DNA from: Viola odorata
Taxonomy: Eukaryota; Streptophyta; Magnoliopsida; Malpighiales; Violaceae
Direction: 5' to 3'
Length of the DNA: 64,000 nucleotides
NCBI GenBank assembly: GCA_963691705.1
Contig: OY829541.1
Coordinates: forward strand, 32,128,719-32,192,718
The translations under genes and the position numbers were made by a program. How positions within the stretch are numbered: the first letter of the stretch is position 1; each line of letters starts with the position of its first letter. The notes below the pieces were generated by a model. It did no database searches. It saw only the letters and a program-made list of their open reading frames with translations, and had not been told where the DNA came from. Shown here one piece after another: positions 12,166 to 24,047 of the stretch.

Positions 12166-12725
12166 TACCTTAAACCTAGTGATACGATTCAAGCTCCTTT
12201 AGAGGAATTGAAACGCTTGATCTTTGGAGCGAGGATCTAGCTTGAGTTGTCTCTTAAATATGCAACAAAAATACACAAGAATTTGATGAAAAATGTAGAG
12301 TTATGCAGCGGAAGAAGAGAGTACAATGAAAGACAGTTAACTAGGAAAATAAACACAAGAAGGATTGATAGATGCTTGAGATGAAATAGATTTAAACAAC
12401 AATAAATACTTGAATTAAACATGCAATTAACTTACACAAAGTTGAAGTCTTGAATCTTACACAAATTACAGTTACACAAACACTCACACAAGAAGTAGCA
12501 ACAAACTACCAACTGAAAGCTTAATGTTTTACTTGCAAGGATTAAAGGAGCTCTCAAGCATACAATCATACAAGTTGAGTCTATGGTGTTTATAGGGAGG
12601 AGTAATCTCTAACTCATCAATAAACACTCAACATAAACTAAGGAAGAAAAGAAAGAAACGAGTTATTTATACTAGGTACAAAATGGCCCTTGGAAAGCCC
12701 TTCTCGGAAGAACAAGTCTAGGACT

Positions 12726-12954
12726 GGCGGCATGCTGCTAAGGGCTTGGCGGTATGCTGTGAGCTTCGGCGTTTAACTTGTACAAAAAATTCTGATGGCC
12801 GAGGCTTAGCGGTACGCTGCTGAAGATGTAGTGGTATGCTGTCAGTGGCTTGGCTGCATGTCGTGAGCTTCGGCGCTGGAATTTCTTAAAAATTAAAGTT
12901 GTCCAAAAATACTGATGCTTGGCGGCATGCCGCTAGGCCTAGCAGTATATCGTC
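12726..12954. repeat. Degenerate GGCGGCATGCCGC motif array, copy 1
   Basis: Seven variants at 12726, 12748, 12808, 12831, 12852, 12921 and 12942, several followed by CTTCGGC. They are related to the near-palindromes at 11067-11183. The same array is duplicated in copy 2 (about 17461-17690). Confidence 0.75.
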
Positions 12955-13173
12955 AGCGTCAGAGTTGAAAAGATAGGTTTTTTATTGCTTCTCGACCTCC
13001 GATGTGGTGTGCGACCACCATTAAGGTTCGACCTTCATGTTGGAGTGATTTCCTGCCATCCATATCGACTTCAACCCATAAGGTAAGCTTCTTCAGCATG
13101 TTATGGGTGATAGGTCCTTGAGGCGTCGTATCTTCGAGGCTTATGACGTGTTTGTCATTAGTTTTACTTCGAG

Positions 13174-13185
13174 GCTCCGCTACCA
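13174..13185 (-). other. Possible primer-binding site TGGTAGCGGAGC
   Basis: The minus strand carries the same 12 bases as the copia primer site at 44339-44350. It sits at the junction of the viral remnant and repeat DNA, so it may be a relic of another element or chance. Confidence 0.3.
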
Positions 13186-13189
13186 AACC

Positions 13190-15300
13190 TTATCAATTGT
13201 TCTTTTCCTAAAACCTCCTGTTTTAATATTCCTCCATATCCCAAGTCTGATGCGTCTATCTGAACTATTAATTTAGCTGAAGGGTCTGGTACACCTAAAC
13301 ATGGAAGATTTTTAACTTTTTGTTTAACAAGTCTTACTACTGCAGTATGTTCTTCAGTCCATTCAGTAGGATTCTTTTTCAGTCTTTTGTAAAGGATTGA
13401 GCAGGTTGATCTAAGATCTTTTATAAAGTCAGAAACATAGTTTAAGCATCCAAGAAACCTCTGCAATTGAGTTTTATCTTTTATTTCGCCTGGGAATTTA
13501 CTTGCGAATTCTTTAGATCTGCTTATAGGACTAAACATTCCTTGATAAATATTGAATCCTAAAAATCTTATGTTAGTTTGACATAATTTCATCTTTGAAG
13601 CTGACACTACAAGTCCATTTTCCTTTAAAATTTTATGAAACTTATTGAGATGATGAAAGTGCTCTGTTACTGATTTTGAATAGACTAGCACATCATCAAT
13701 GTATACAATGGTGAATTTAGTGTATGGGTTTAAAATGTCATTCATCATATTTTGAAACTCTGAGGGTGCATTTTTTAATCCGAAAGGCATTACATTCCAT
13801 TCGTAATGTCCTAACGGGACTGTGAACGCCGTCTTGTATCTATCTTCTTCTATAATTTGAATTTGCCAAAATCCAGATTTCATGTCAAATTTTGAGAATA
13901 TGGTTGCTCCATGTAATCTCTTTATTAAATCTCTTTTGTTTGGTATAGGGTACCTAATCCATCTGAGTGCTTTATTTAATGGTTTGTAATTTATTACTAG
14001 TCTAGGTGCTCCTCTTTCGAGCTCAGCATTATTCTGAACATAAAAAGCTGCACAAGACCATGGGGATTTACTAGGTCTTATCAGTTTTTTGTCTAGTAAG
14101 GATTGTATTTCTTTCTTACAGTATTCCATAAGTTCTTTATTCATTTGAATAGGTCTACTCTTGTGGGTATATTTTTCTCATCAAAGTCTTTTTCGTATGG
14201 TAAATTTATTACATATTTCTTTCTGTTCCAAAATGCATTTGGAACTTCTACACAAACTTCTTTTTCAAATAATTCTTGAAATTCTTTTACTTTCTTTTGA
14301 TTTAAAGGTGTCTAAATTTCTTTCTCTATTTTCCTATAATTTATTTCTTTTGTGAGAAAATGTAAATGTTTCCTTTTTTGTATTAACATAATATTTTGTG
14401 TTATAGAATAATTTTTTATTATATTTAAATCTTTTTGTCTAGGTCTTTCTATAAATTTAAAGCAGATATCTGTACCTTTTGCTTTAGTCCAGATTCCTTC
14501 ATGTTCTACTCTAAATGGACAAATTTGTGTTAGGAATGGTGTCCCTAATATTATTTTTTGTCCTAAATCTTTAGCTAGTATGAAAGACTGCCTAAAATAG
14601 AATCCTTCTTTACAGATATATGCTTTTGACAGTTTATACCTGATATCTAATTTTTCCCAATTCGCTGCATATAAACGTTCTTTAGTTTTCTCGTAATATT
14701 GAGTGGGTATTAGTCCTTCTTGTATACAATTTTGGTCTGCACCAGAGTCTATTAAGGCTACAATATTAATATAAAAGTCATTGTCTAATTTTAATTCTGT
14801 TTACATGCCATTTTTGGTATTCAATTCTAGATATTACATTCAAATAATGTTCTTCTTCCTTAGCTATTCCCAAAGCTTCATTATTAATATCTAGATTTAA
14901 ATCTTCATAGTTCTCTATTTCTTTTTCTCGATTCTCATCATTGTTTTCTTTGTCTTCTAACATACTCATTCTTATATTAAGTTGAGTATTTTCTGTTTGC
15001 AAAGTTTTTATTTCTGCCTTGATTTTTCTAATCTCTTCCTTTAAGTCTTGAATTGTTACTGTCAATTCTTGTTTGGAGAATCTGCTTATTACATCCTTCA
15101 TAGTATAAGGTCGTATAGATTTTACCTTTTTGTCACTATTAATTACATCCTGAAGTTTTTCTAAATATTCTCTTTGTGTATCTACATCATTGACCTTACC
15201 AATTAATTCCATTAATAAGTCTGTTTCTTTAGTGATAACATTGATTTGCTTATAAGAACAAGCACATATATTATCTTCTTCTTCTGCTGCTGAATTCATT
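13190..15300 (-). pseudogene. Endogenous caulimovirid remnant: coiled-coil region, protease, reverse transcriptase, start of RNase H
   Basis: On the minus strand the order is a Lys/Glu-rich coiled-coil-like stretch (14778-15299), an aspartic protease with a DSGAD active-site motif (about 14733-14755), and a reverse transcriptase (13190-14144) with YIDD at about residue 148-151 of that stretch. RNase H is just entered (IDASDLGYGG). The arrangement and sequence style are those of petuvirus/florendovirus-like caulimovirids, not gypsy. It is broken by a stop near 14312, an apparent frame change near 14150, and loss of the RNase H remainder at about 13190, where repeat DNA takes over. Movement and coat regions are not attached; a separate remnant of that part lies at 1615-2710. 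Confidence 0.85.
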
Positions 15301-15548
15301 TCTTCTTCAGAAGTATTTTCCGAGGGCTTTAGAATAATGGTAGCTTGTTTTAAAATCTTGCAAACTTATTTTATGAGTTTTCTTTGGAGGTTGTTTTCAA
15401 ATATTTATGACTTGGTTGTTATGTATGCTTGTACAATTCTATGACATTTATGTTAAGTATTATTTTCAATTAATTTTATTATTAACATGTTAATTTAGCT
15501 AATTTTGTAATTGGTATAACTAATACAACATAATTGTTTAATAGTGCA

Positions 15549-16088
15549 GGTGAAATATCCCAATATTTCCAGAATTGTTCTAATACTTCTGTTATTAATT
15601 CAAGTAGTGATAGTTCTACTGATGATGATGATGATGACGAGCTCGAGGAGGCTATGATCCTCTGTATGTTAATGGAAAGTGAAAACAGTATCATTGATAG
15701 AATACCTTGCCGCACATCTATGCTCACCGGTAAAGCATATATTATTGAAGTTTTACTGGGAAATCCAATTAGATGCTACGACAGTTTTCATATAAGGACA
15801 CATGTGTTTCTGAACTTATGTGATAGGTTGAGAGGGTTGAACTTACAGAACTCACGTGCAGTTAGTTTGGAAGAGGGTGTGGCAATGGGATTGACTGTAT
15901 TATGTCATAGAATAACTCAAAGGCTGGTGGCAGAACGATTTCAACATTCAACTGCGACAGTCTCACGTTGGGTTAAGGGTGTGATACGCGCTTTAGTTCA
16001 TTTAGGAACTGATTTGATCAGATATATTGAAAGAGGACCCATTCAACTAGAGATACAAGCAAATGCTAGATGGTATCCATATTTTCAG
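15549..16088 (+). pseudogene. PIF/Harbinger (HARBI1-like) transposase 5' exon fragment
   Basis: An open frame preceded by an acceptor-like TAATAGTGCAG and followed by donor-like CAGGTATGC at about 16086-16091. It has an acidic Ser/Asp stretch, then CRTSMLTGKAYIIEVLLGNP and a helical DNA-binding-like segment (HRITQRLVAERFQHSTATVS) typical of the N-terminal part of plant HARBI1-like nucleases. The DDE catalytic part that should follow is absent because copy 2 of the 1.75-kb repeat starts 40 bp later. It is non-functional alone. It could also come from a domesticated HARBI1-like gene rather than a transposon. Confidence 0.75.
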
Positions 16089-16127
16089 GTATGCACGTGT
16101 ATTATAAAAGTAAGTACATGATTATTT

Positions 16128-17878
16128 GTTATGAATCTTATGACGTGCTTACTTGACATAGTTATTGAAACTCACATTTTATCATCCAATTCACATCTCT
16201 TTTCAAAATTATAATTCATTTTTCATCATCAAAATCAATTGGTTTTCTTTCTTTTCTTAAAACAAGTTTAATTTCGAATGATCAACACAATATTTCATGC
16301 CCCAGACAAGTAAGATGCCTAACACCTTCCCTATTCGTACAAGTCCCCGAATTCAAAATATCTGGTTTGCAAACTAGTCCTTTAACATTGGATTTTTATA
16401 TGGAGTCATTCTTATTTTATTTTGAGATTTGTTTTAGTTAATAAAACTTGTCTTGAATTCTAAGAATGGTTTTCTTTATTTTTCCAAAATAAATATAGTG
16501 GCGACTCTTTTCTTTTCATTCCCCTTATGAGGACAGTTTGATGTTCTTCACGAGCTAGATTTGTGAACTATGGAATGGAATATGTTACCTTCCCAGATAA
16601 TACCTTCTTTTTGTCAGGGAAGGTTTGGATGGTTGTTCACAATTGTGAATTTAGTGGAAGAGGATTTGTTTATCAACATTAAAACATGAGTACTTTGCAC
16701 GCATTCTCTCACCCACTCATGCCACCTCGAATTGAACCCCATGGTCCTCATCACTTCTTCAAGATATACCCACTCTATAAAGTCATACACCTTTTCAAAA
16801 TCAAGTTTAAATAGAAATCTCCTTTTATAGACTGCACAGAAGTAATTAACCACCTCGTTAGCCAGGAACCATGGAATCTCACCATAGGATTAGTATCGTG
16901 TACCTTAAACCTAGTGATACGATTCAAGCTCCTTTAGAGGAATTGAAACGCTTGATCTTTGGAGCGAGGATCTAGCTTGAGTTGTCTCTTAAATATGCAA
17001 CAAAAATACACAAGAATTTGATGAAAAATGTAGAGTTATGCAGCGGAAGAAGAGAGTACAATGAAAGACAGTTAACTAGGAAAATAAACACAAGAAGGAT
17101 TGATAGATGCTTGAGATGAAATAGATTTAAACAACAATAAATACTTGAATTAAACATGCAATTAACTTACACAAAGTTGAAGTCTTGAATCTTACACAAA
17201 TTACAGTTACACAAGCACTCACACAAGAAGTAGCAACAAACTACCAACTGAAAGCTTAATGTTTTACTTGCAAGGATTAAAGGAGCTCTCAAGCATACAA
17301 TCATACAAGTTGAGTCTATGGTGTTTATAGGGAGGAGTAATCTCTAACTCATCAATAAACACTCAACATAAACTAAGGAAGAAAAGAAAGAAACGAGCTA
17401 TTTATACTAGGTACAAAATGACCCTTGGAAAGCCCTTCTCGGAAGAACAAGTCTGGGACTGGCGGCATGCTGCTAAGGGCTTGGCGGTATGCTGTGAGCT
17501 TCGGCGTTTAACTTGTACAAAAAATTCTGATGGCCGAGGCTTAGCGGTACGCTGCTGAAGATGTAGTGGTATGCTGTCAGTGGCTTGGCTGCATGTCGTG
17601 AGCTTCGGCGCTGGAATTTCTTAAAAATTAAAGTTGTCTAAAAATACTGATGCTTGGCGGCATGCCGCTAGGCCTAGCAGTATATCGTCAGCGTCAGAGT
17701 TGAAAAGATAGGTTTTTTATTGCTTCTCGGCCTCCGATGTGGTGTGCGACCACCATTAAGGTTCGACCTTCATGTTGGAGTGATTTCCTGCCATCCATAT
17801 CGGCTTCAACCCATAAGGTAAGCTTCTTCACCATGTTATAGGTGATAGGTCCTTGAGGCGCCGTATCTTCGAGGCTTA
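16128..17878. repeat. 1.75-kb direct repeat, copy 2
   Basis: Second copy of 11395-13143 in the same orientation, offset 4733-4735 bp. Differences are scattered point changes and short indels. Both ends are abrupt. Confidence 0.9.
16614..16900 (-). pseudogene. LINE reverse-transcriptase fragment, copy 2
   Basis: Duplicate of 11879-12165 inside the repeat, with few amino-acid changes (for example V to M in the segment THVLMLINKSS). Confidence 0.65.
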
Positions 17879-17886
17879 AGGTAGGC

Positions 17887-19215
17887 ATGGGTGTGATCGT
17901 ATCACCTAGAAAGCTGATTGAGCATTAAATTCTCATACTTTTACTGTCTAATTACTTGTAAATTGGGCAGTAAAGCTATTGATTTCTATGGATTCTCCCT
18001 ACTTTTGTAGAAATTACTTGGAGGCTGATAAAAAGGAGAACATCACCTGCGGAGCACAAAATCAAACATCCGAAACTGTCTTGGCTGCATGCTTGGCCAA
18101 GACAGTCGCAATAGAGACAGACTGCAGCAGGAGACTTTAGGCAAAGCGCAAGGATGTGAGGTGGCGGTTGCAGCAGAAAATGGGATTTGAGGGATCTGTT
18201 GCATTGAAGATTATCAGCAAGAATCCTTAACTAGATCTCCCTCTCATAACAATATTTTGAATTTTCCAGCAAATAATTTTTGGATTTGTATTTTTATCTT
18301 CCTTTATCCTTATTTTTTATTTTTGAAAAAGATAGAGTAGGACTAGGAAGCAGTGAAGCTTATAAGCTGTTAGAAACCCTTTGAGAAGGGGACTCTCTTT
18401 TCTCTTTTCCAGACACCAACTGTAAATGCTTATGTTTTGTAAATTCTAGTTCTGGAATTTACGGATTTAATTCCTTTCATGCAAATAACAAAATCATTTT
18501 CCTCCATGAATATGTCCGGCTAAATACCCGTTCTTGGTAAGGGTTGTTGAGCCAAGTTTCTTATGATTCATTAGATCTAAGTATTCTTAATAATCTTTAT
18601 CTCTATAATTATTTATTTTCTGGTTTAACAAATCGCTTTCTTGTTAAAGTTTAAAATTGATCACTCTTAGATTTTAGCTGGAAAGTTGCAGTCAACCTAG
18701 AAGGGGATGAGCGAAACCAAATAGGCCAAGTGGACAACAACTAGACCTCGAGATAGGCTAGAGAAAATGAATAATATAACTCAGACCCGATTGACAACCG
18801 AGGGCCTTAAGTGTGACGTAAACTTGAGTTAGGCGTTGTCTTCCCCTAAGCCATTGATGACGATTGTGCTGCCTTTCATTCTAATCAAGCCATCAACCAA
18901 AGTAGTAAACCCTTTAACCAGCGAGGTGCTATTTAGTTAGGATTGTCTAGTATGGAGTACCCGCTAGGAAATTTGATAAAGGAGGGAAGTAGGAGTGTAC
19001 AGGAGTCCTTGCATTCCATAGCAACGCTATAGAGATGAAGATGAACATTATCGAATTAGTGCTCGAAGCATAAGAAATGCAGCTTTAAAAATGCCCTTAC
19101 TAGAAATTTTCATCCTCTGAATTTCCAACCCAACTATTTTGTCTTGGCCAAGCCCCTGACCATGCCTATTTTATTATTTAAATTATTGTTCTTTTATTTT
19201 CAGTTTCAGAATCAA
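17887..19215 (-). repeat. Second Athila-like LTR, diverged
   Basis: Related to 8950-10390 in order and orientation: CTATGGATTCTCCC near 17985, GAAGGGGATGAGCG near 18701, CCCGATTGACAACC near 18786, TTGTCTTCCCCTAA near 18836. Divergence is much greater than between LTRs of one recent element, so it is a separate insertion or an old solo LTR. Its expected primer-binding site is replaced by copy 2 of the 1.75-kb repeat. Confidence 0.55.
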
Positions 19216-20029
19216 ACGAACCAGCTCAATGACGAGGAAGTCAACCCAAACACTACACACCCGAGGAGTCTCTGTGGATGATCCTCTTACCATCATCTAC
19301 AAGCCCTTTATGGGTCGTGATAAGTTGTAACTCATTCTCATTTCATACTCATTTTACAACTATTTTTTACGCTCTCGACAGGCGATCAAAAGCAAAAAGC
19401 CAAAATAACTTTAGACAAAGCCGAAACTTGTTCTTTGTTCTTAGAAATGACCTGAATAGTTCAGCCAAGAGTGAAACATTTAAACTTTTACAAGTTCAGC
19501 CTACACCATTCTTGAAACAACAAAATCAGTAATATTAGCTCAATCGAATTGACCCTAAGCGAACTTATAACCTGTGTCGAATTAAATAAGTGCCGACTTG
19601 TAAAGACGAATACCCTCTATTGGTATCCACACTAATGATCCGAGGATAGATAGAATTGGTTTGCTAGAACCATGAAAAGAAAGTGATCAAAAATGTAAGT
19701 AATATATATACTAGGGTTTCTTTTATTTATATTATTTAAAATATATATATATATATATATCTAATTATATACCATAAAAACTGAAAATTCCTAATAGTGT
19801 ATATCAAATATTATCAAATAATATCTTTATAAAAATAGTAACAAATATTTGTTTATTTAGTTACTAAATTATAACTAAAATCGACAGATCGAATAACATC
19901 TAATAATATCATATCTATTTAAATACTATTGAGTATTATCCAACAATATCCCTTCAAATACATCATATTACGTATCACTATATGTATTTATTTAACACCT
20001 TAAATAATCACTTTTACTTCTTTTGATTC
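19216..20029. other. AT-rich DNA with an (AT)10 microsatellite
   Basis: (AT)10 at 19741-19760; the remainder has no recognisable gene. Confidence 0.6.
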
Positions 20030-21560
20030 AGTTGGTTAGTTTTAAGGCATAAGACTAACATATTGGTAGTACGGTCACCCAACCTATACCAATTTAGGCA
20101 CGATTTCTGCAATCACAATTTGTCTATAATCCTGATCTTGTCGCAAATACCCGAATTCAACTCTAGTTTTTCCTAAACTTCTAGTTCTAAGAGGACACTT
20201 TCAACTTCCAATTTGTCCAGGACATCCATTCTGCTCTTCAAATGCTTAAATTTCTTCTCGATTGTCCCAAAAAACTAGATTATTCCATTCTCTGAGTTTA
20301 GATTTAAGACACTTGCTTATCTGAAAGACCCATACCTTCCTAGAGTAATCATCAATGAACCTAATAAAGTAAACCACTCCTTGTAATTGAACTCTCGCTG
20401 GACCCCAAAAAATCACTATACACATACTTTATAACCAAGACACTTGGTCATTCTTGGTTCTATACGAAGATAACTTGAAGCTGACCCTACACAGTTTTCC
20501 AAACACACAAAATTCAATTTACAGTGCTTGACTCCTTTCAATAGTCTTCTCTTGTGAAACTCTATAATACCTCACTCACTCATAGGCCCTAGGAGTATAT
20601 GCCACAAAACGGACTCGTTTGTCTCTAGTTCTATTATGGAAATTGCAACTACGCTATAATATTGATCAATTTGTACAAATTATTTTCTAACTGCTTCCCC
20701 TTCGTGACCACCAAAGACCTTTTTAAGATCTTGAGAACTTCACTGCCTAGCTCAGCTAAATAGTCGTACGCCGTCTTTATCAGGTACTTGAGAAAGATCA
20801 AATTTTTCTTTAACTCGGGAATATGTCTGACACTTGGGAAGACCCTAACAATGCCATCATACATTCTTACCTTTATCGTTCCCAAACTAACTACATCACA
20901 AGAATGATCATCTCCCATTACAACATCACCACTAGCACACATGGTGTAAGTGTCAAACAAATCTCTATGCGGACAATAATGATGAGAACAGTCGGCATCT
21001 AAAGTACAAGAAGTTAGGAAAGATTCATTTCCCGCAGCTGCTACCAACACCTCCTTATTTGAAGAGTTATCATCATGATAGTGGCTGCCCTTGAAGAATC
21101 TTCGTTCTTCTCTTTACCTAACATCCACAAGGGACATTTACGCTTAAAGTGCCTTTTTTTCTTGCACTTGTAGCATATGTCATTCTCGGTCCTGGATTAT
21201 AACCTCTCTTTGGACTTTCCTCTTGAAGAGTGACTTATATTCCTCTTTATGCCTCTTTCATGCTCAACAACCAAAACTTCCTGACTAAAGACCTTCATCA
21301 TCCATCTTCTTCAACTGTTTATGTTGACATACGAAAATTATGATCTCATCTTATGCAATGGAATCTTTTCCATACAACAACGTCGTGTTGAGATGCTCAT
21401 AAGAATCTAAGAGGGGACTGAAAAGCATTAATGTTTTTTTTTCATCTACAAGCATGACCCTAATTCGCTCTATGTCAGTGATCTTATGAATGAGCTTGTC
21501 AATATGGTCACAAATGTCATCCCCTTTTGCTAGCCTCATCGAATAAGTTCCTTCTTCACG
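20030..21560 (-). pseudogene. Ty1/copia gag-protease-integrase remnant
   Basis: On the minus strand the order is gag UBN2-type domain (21351-21539), zinc knuckle CYKCKKKRHFKRKC (about 21130-21180), protease with a damaged active site (20649-21050, DADCSHHYCPHRDLFDTY where DSGCS/A is expected) and the pre-integrase region. Badly decayed integrase text extends to about 20030. Many stops and frameshifts. The reverse transcriptase is missing. Confidence 0.75.
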
Positions 21561-21907
21561 ATCAATTTGTTCGAAATTGCCTTAGATAGATAAGTCGACT
21601 TCAGCTTCTTCCATAGCCCTTGAACTATCTTCTGATTATAAACATTATAGACCATCGTTTGAATAAGACAATAGTATTATTTTGAACACTTTTGGATCTC
21701 ATCCCAATCATCGGCGCTCATCTTTTCTGGCTTCGCCTCTAGCAAAGCCTAGGGAGACTTTTGTTTCACAAGAAGATCTATGACTTTGACTTGCCACATG
21801 TGAAGTTATTCTTCCCGTTGAACTTCTTAAAGACCTTTGTTATATGTGGCACGTTTATCCTATTGCAATTGTCAATTCAACCACAAAAATAAATTTATAC
21901 TATAAAA

Positions 21908-21926
21908 CCAAAGTTCCGCTACCAAT
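21908..21926 (-). other. Primer-binding site of the copia element
   Basis: The minus strand reads ATTGGTAGCGGAACTTTGG next to the LTR end, resembling the TGGTATCAGAGC initiator-Met class. Confidence 0.5.
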
Positions 21927-22101
21927 TGTTGTGAAATTTAATTCACCTTGAACCGATCCACACAATAATAAGTTTGCAAAATGAAAGTAAAGAAAAAAGA
22001 GACATAAATATTTACGTGGTTTTTGCCTACTCTACGGGGTAAAGACTCACTGAGAATTTTACTAATAGAAAAAGATTACAAGATACAATAGAGAAACTCT
22101 A
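21927..22101 (-). repeat. Copia 5' LTR, truncated by the outer gypsy element
   Basis: Begins TGTTGTGAAATTTAATTC beside the primer-binding site and is cut at 22101, where the LTR TGTAGACATC... of the outer gypsy element starts. Confidence 0.55.
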
Positions 22102-22589
22102 TGTAGACATCAAAATTGCGGGTCATCTTAAAATATGTGGTCCAATTTATAAAAAAGCCACGAAGCCTATTCATCGAAATCCGTGAGGCTTATTTCAACA
22201 AACTCATACTCGGAGGGATCAAAATTCATCTCATATTTATTAAATAATTTGATGAAGTGTCAAATTAATTAATATTTAATTATTAATTAATGTGCAAATT
22301 AATTAATAATGGTGGTTACACATTGGGCCAATGAGATGAGGACACGTGTCATCTTTCCCACTCAAAACCATCCCTATGAGCCTATAAATAGAGGCCTCAT
22401 TAGAGGGTGAAGGGAACATTATTTTGAAGGAGAAGAAGTGCTGCAAAAATCAAGAGCTAAAGCATATCATCTCCAAGGAAGAAAGAGAAGCCACAAGATG
22501 ATTCAAGGCCGGTTTTCCCCCCACTACATCAAATCAAATCAAGAAGAAGCCACAAGCTAATTCAAGGCTGGTTTCTTCTCAAATCAACC
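22102..22589 (+). repeat. Outer gypsy element 5' LTR (3' part deleted)
   Basis: Starts TGTAGACATCAAAATTGCGG and matches 43418-43871 until CTCAAATCAACC. The right copy lacks about 30 bp present here near 22285. Beyond 22589 the remaining LTR and the primer-binding site are missing; the sequence jumps into gag. Confidence 0.85.
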
Positions 22590-22602
22590 AGGCTCATCAA
22601 AT

Positions 22603-24042
22603 TTGACAAAAGCTATGGCAGAGAAAGATGCCCAAATAACTTTTCTGACGGCTAAGTTGGCAAATCAACCAGGCTCATCAAATAATCCAAACTCTAGTGG
22701 AGGGTCTACTGGTGATGACAATGCTGAGCGAGAACGACAGATGAAATACCATGAAGACTTCGCCACGGTGAATAATCTGAATGACAACAGCAACAACACC
22801 GCGACACCTGTCGCAAATCTGATAGTTCAACAACTACAGATGATGATTGCTGACACTATCCGTGCTCAATATGGAGGAGCTTCGCAATCCTCTCTCGGGT
22901 AAGCAAAGCCTTACTCAAGGCGCATAGATGAACTATTACTGCCTGTAGGGTATCAACCTCCAAAATTCCAGCAGTTCGAGGGGAAAGGGAACCTTAAACA
23001 ACACATCGCTCACTTCATAGAGACTTGCAACAATACAGGAACTTATGGAGATATGATGGTGAAGTAATTTATTCGATCACTGAAAGGCGTGGCCTTCGAA
23101 TGGTACACTGATATCAGGCCTGGGTCTATTGATAGTTGGGACCAGTTGGAAAGAGACTTCCTAACTCACTTTTACAGCACTCGATGAATTGTTGGCCTGC
23201 TAGAATTCGCTGGAACAAAACAAAGAAAAGATGAACCCGTCACTGAGTTTATCAAAAGATGGAGAAACTTGGTCCTTAATTGCAAAGAAAGGATCATTGG
23301 GTCGTCTTCGATCGACATGTGTGTCCAAGGAATGCATTGGGGACTGCTCTATAACTTGCAGGCAAACATGCCACGCACATTCGAGGAGCTCGCTACTAGA
23401 GCTCATGATTTGGAAGTCCAGATCTAAAGGCACGAGAGTTACTTGCCAAATGATTCTCGCGAAAAGAAAGAAGTCAAGAAATAAGTAAGGAAAGACCCGA
23501 AGACCAGCAAGGGAAAAGAAAGCATGGTGGTTACTACTGCACCTGTGAAGATATCCTCCAAGGAGGCCCAAAGAAAAGAAGGGATGAAGCAGGTCAAGAC
23601 GGAGTACAAGCCTTTCAGAGCTCAGAGAAGGGCCCTGAAGGAACGTGAAGAAAGGAGATACCCCTTTCTAGACTCAGAAGTCTCCGATGTTCTGGACCAG
23701 CTCCTTGAACAAAAATTGATCGAGCTTCCACCATCAAAGCGCCCAGAAGAAGTGAACCAGGTTGACAACCCTAGGTATTGCAGATATCATCGGATCATCA
23801 GTCATCCGGTAGATAAATGCTTTGTCCTTAAAGATCTCATCGTTCGTTTGGACAACGAAGGTAAGATAAAACTCGATAGTGAAGATGTTGCAGAGGCCAA
23901 CTACATCACGACCACCACAAAGAATGATGCTAAACAGACAATGATTGCCTTCGGGTCGTTCGATCTTATTCCGTTGTCGCAAGCCTTAGGTCAGGGGATA
24001 GTCGCCTCTCAGCCGACGATACTGACAGCTGAATTACCGAAA
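22603..24042 (+). pseudogene. gag of the outer gypsy element
   Basis: One reading frame with no frameshift, interrupted by stops at 22900-22902, 23065-23067, 23185-23187, 23425-23427 and 23482-23484. The central part is a retrotransposon gag domain (KGVAFEWYTDIRPGSIDSW). The C-terminal part holds the Cys/His segment YCRYHRIISHPVDKC followed by the FVLKDLIVRL helix. The N-terminus is truncated by the deletion that removed the primer-binding site. It is continuous with 35306 once the nested element and one GGGGC copy are ignored. Confidence 0.85.
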
Positions 24043-24047
24043 GGGGC
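24043..24047. other. Target-site duplication GGGGC (left)
   Basis: GGGGC at 24043-24047 is repeated at 35301-35305, directly flanking the nested element. The uninterrupted relative at 481-485 has GGGGA once. Confidence 0.95.

Larger units (their letters stand above)
11395..13143. repeat. 1.75-kb direct repeat, copy 1
   Basis: Matches 16128-17878 over its full length with about 1-2 percent differences by eye. The shared block runs from GTTATGAATC to ...CGAGGCTTA. It contains a Tat/Ogre-LTR-like segment (GATGCCTAACACCTTCCC at about 11581, AGTGGCGACTC at about 11765), a LINE reverse-transcriptase fragment, and an array of degenerate GGCGGCATGCCGC motifs. It lacks TG...CA ends. Confidence 0.9.

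Noticed and set aside
15482..15727. 81-aa Ser-rich minus-strand frame
   Set aside because: The Ser run is the complement of the GATGAT run of the Harbinger exon.
11395..17878. The two 1.75-kb direct repeats as LTRs of one element
   Set aside because: No TG...CA ends, no target duplication and no primer site after the left copy; the content between is unrelated viral and Harbinger sequence.
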